Below are positions 61,501 to 64,000 of a stretch of 64,000 bases of DNA, one piece after another. Position numbers and translations under genes: made by a program. Numbering within the stretch: position 1 is the stretch's first letter; each line of letters begins with the position of its first letter. Below the pieces are notes generated by a model that saw nothing but the letters and a program-made list of their open reading frames with translations, searched no databases and was not told where the DNA came from. Origin of the DNA: Stictocephala bisonia (lineage: Eukaryota > Arthropoda > Insecta > Hemiptera > Membracidae); the NCBI GenBank assembly GCA_035578905.1, contig JAQJVL010000747.1, positions 127,001 through 191,000 on the forward strand, in the 5' to 3' direction.

Positions 61501-62750
61501 AATCTAATCTGTTTATTTGGCTTTGCCTGACGCAATGTTTGTGGAACTCTACTTCTTTGTTGACAGTTATTCTGCGGTAGACTACCGGTGACTAAATATT
61601 ATTCTTCTCTGGGTCTAGTGTTACTTTAATGTAACTACTTCTATTGACTACCACGAATTAACTTTATATAATTATACAATAACACCATGTAATAAAAAGA
61701 ACGTATATTTTGGAAATATAAAAAGAACGTATCTGTAAATAGTAAGTGATTTAAACCCACCTATGTTTCTACTCGACTCATAGACCATTATTTATCCAAA
61801 CATAATGTCATACAACACAAATATATTACAAGAACATTACAAATCGAACAATTATTATGATACATCCATACTTATAATACAATAAATTTGTGTTGTGTGA
61901 CGTTAAATTGTATTTTATATGTATCAACGTGTATTATACTAGTGAGGAAATAATTTTTATTGTTAAGTTTTTAATTTATGAAAGTGAAAAAATGATATAT
62001 AGATTTTAAACCCAATAGCACAAGTTACGTATGATATTACAAACTTGCACAACATCCCTTTGTCCCTATCTTAGAATTGAAAATGTTATTCTAAAGAATC
62101 ATATTCACATTTATGGAATAAATAGCAGATTCGTTCAACTATGACCACACTTATTATTCCCTATCATTAAATAGTATCAATCAATGTATATTTATTTATT
62201 ATTTAAATTAATATATTTATCTAATCGATTAAATGAAGAAATGTGTCATAATTAAGTATAAACAATATTATATAAAAATCTGTATAAGAAACAAATTATT
62301 GTATGTACTTAAAAAAGTAAATAACTATTAACTTTTTCAAATAAAATCAAATAATCTATTCCAGAAAAATATACAGCTTTCATATACCATAAAATAAAAA
62401 AATATTCCCGCCAAAGACTTCGGATCTGAGAGGGGGGAAGAGTTCAACTCAAAGCTTTAAAATAACTAAAAGACTACAAGTTAACATAAAGCAATAGAAA
62501 TGTATATAGATCATAATAAAACTAATAAAGATTATTTATTATAAATAAAATTTACATGGCAAAAAAAAATAGAAAGATAATAAGGAATTAAATATGTAAT
62601 ACTGCAGGAACAAAAAGTGAACAAATATAATTAATTAAAATAATGAGCCAAAACTTTCGAACTCAGTAATTACGTTAACTAAAAATGTTGAAATTAAATT
62701 CAATTAGTTAATTTTGAGAATTGTAATGTTGTGAAGCTATAGAAAAATGA
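58501..62750. other. AT-rich DNA, no gene seen
   Basis: About 4.2 kb with small scattered open frames (58,512-58,697 minus; 60,208-60,426 plus; 61,200-61,457 plus). None has a recognisable domain and all have AT-driven composition. No repeat array or RNA was identified. Confidence 0.45.
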
Positions 62751-62753
62751 TAA

Positions 62754-64000
62754 TTAATTATCATTGTAGATCATAACATATGATATGTGTAATAAGCTTT
62801 CTGTGGCCTCCCAACCTATATTGTACAGCCAATTTGTGAGTGTTCGTTCATTTGTGGCAATACTGCCTCTTTCTGCGTCAGTTATCTTATCATGCAAATT
62901 CCTGTAGAGAATGTGAGGAAAGTAATAATAGTTATGAATTTGTAGCACATCTTTAATCCTTGGAACAGCGTATCTATAATTAACTCAGTGTCAACTTGAA
63001 TGTTCATGCTGATTCTTCAAGAGGATATTTGGCTTATTGTTGTTAATATGTAAAAGCATGGATTTTAAGTAAATTTTTCTAATACTGAGCATGGGAAATT
63101 CTGTAAAAAGTAATATTGAGGGAAATATTGGGTGTTTTTCAAAAATATTTGTATTACTGAATTACTGAATATTTGAATTACTGAGTGACCGCAAGAGGCC
63201 CAATGACCATACATGGTGATCCGCCCTAAGCAAGAATGACGAACTGTAATATTAACTGGACGTAAGAGAAGTAAACAGTCCTGCATTGTTGAACTGACAG
63301 GACTTGACTGAGCTGTGTAAATGCATAAATTAATTTTTCCAATAATATTGTACATATTGAACATGTGAATTCCAACTTAATTTGTTATTTATAAATACCC
63401 CTAAGTATGTTGTAATGATCAACTTTTTCGATTTTCACACTTCCACAGGCAGTCGACCGCATATCACAAGACTGCACACGCAGTACTAAGCCGTCTGGAC
63501 CAGGCTGATTTCCATCTAAAATAGGTCGGCTTTTAGTTTTGCTAATATTTACAGCTAAACTGTTAAGTTCAAACCAGTTTTTTTATATTTTTGATAGATC
63601 ACCCCGCAAGACACTGTACACCTCAGCCCACCTGCCCCAGTGGAAACCACGGCAGCATCATTAGCAAACAAAAACAATTCATTCTTTAGATTAAGTGTTG
63701 TAACATATTATATATATTAGGAAGAAAAACGTTACTAGGTTACTTCCTTGGAAGACTCCGTAGTCAACATTTGCTAAATCATTATACACACAATTCAATG
63801 AAACTGACTGGAGACGGTAAGAAAAATTATTTTTGAACCAAGCAAACTCAATATCTTTAGTGACAATGTTTTCAAGTTTTAAATTTAATTTTACTTTATA
63901 AACTGTATCAAAGGTTTTGGAAAAAGTGATTTGACTAACTCGTTATACATTTTGTAATTCCAAATAGTGCATATGAAGTGCTTTAATATGACCTAAAACA
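62754..64000 (-). pseudogene. Broken LINE reverse transcriptase remnant, runs off the window
   Basis: Reading leftward from 64,000 on the minus strand gives LINE landmarks in changing frames. TKSLFPKPLIQFIK aligns with domain A (S-K-A-F-D-x-V). GVFQGSNLVTFFFLIYI-like residues (about 63,750) are domain B, and LFANDAAVVSTGAG (about 63,655) is the F-A-D-D block with the first D replaced by N. TTYLGVFINNKLSWNSHV (about 63,395) is the thumb. A C-terminal region ends with FPHILYRNLHDKITD and NERTLTNWLYNIGWEATES. Stops and frameshifts occur throughout. The YLG and C-terminal stretches indicate a jockey/CR1-like element, different from the copy at 15.6 kb. The N-terminal part lies beyond the window. 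Confidence 0.85.

Overview
The window looks like a repeat-rich, gene-poor stretch of an animal nuclear genome, most likely an arthropod (probably an insect). The DNA is very AT-rich. Non-LTR retrotransposon remains are decayed. tRNA-derived SINEs, TA-flanked inverted-repeat elements, a solo LTR, minisatellites and long (AT)n tracts make up almost all recognisable structure. The taxon cannot be fixed from sequence alone; a hemipteran-like insect is only a guess. No intact host gene was found. The longest open frames all lie inside tandem arrays whose unit, or dimer, is a multiple of three bases. Nothing suggests bacterial, plasmid or phage DNA.

Layout. 1-11,000: AT-rich DNA with scattered SINEs (2150, 3562, 5741, 7608, 8266), a possible LINE 3' end (4565-4968) and a decayed 67-bp tandem repeat (10.3-10.76 kb). 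11.09-14.74 kb: two large arrays of one 36-bp minisatellite, C-rich on the plus strand. 15.6-16.66 kb: a broken LINE reverse transcriptase on the plus strand, then a 46/47-bp minisatellite (16.87-18.11 kb). 18.1-26.0 kb: AT-rich DNA without visible genes. 26.02-31.55 kb: a 5.5-kb satellite of about 95 copies of a 58-bp unit. 31.6-32.1 kb: a GC-richer element with a 5S-rRNA-like promoter block on the minus strand. 34.2-37.6 kb: three GC-richer, coding-like relics, plus a 98-bp fold-back and a near-perfect 312-bp-arm palindrome. 41.1-42.4 kb: a TA-flanked long-inverted-repeat element carrying more of the 36-bp minisatellite. 42.9-43.35 kb: two tiny ORFs, one resembling the region just before a parvovirus-type phospholipase A2 core. 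43.8-44.64 kb: inverted minisatellite clusters. 46.5-47.25 kb: a 320-bp direct duplication around (AT)n. 51-58.3 kb: SINEs of two related families, a complete solo LTR (52,693-53,542) with a 4-bp target duplication, a small inverted-repeat element and a tRNA-like SINE. 62.75-64.0 kb: a second broken LINE on the minus strand, running off the window.

The most notable signals are these. First, a dispersed 36-bp minisatellite whose unit, in some arrays only, encodes a one-base-loop G-quadruplex motif. Second, the homogeneous 58-bp satellite with a TAATTAG/CTAATTA dyad in many units. Third, the near-identical palindrome at 36.8 kb. Fourth, a SINE superfamily whose two different heads share a 3' domain, including one chimeric copy. 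Calls rest on reading the sequence only; no database or alignment was run.
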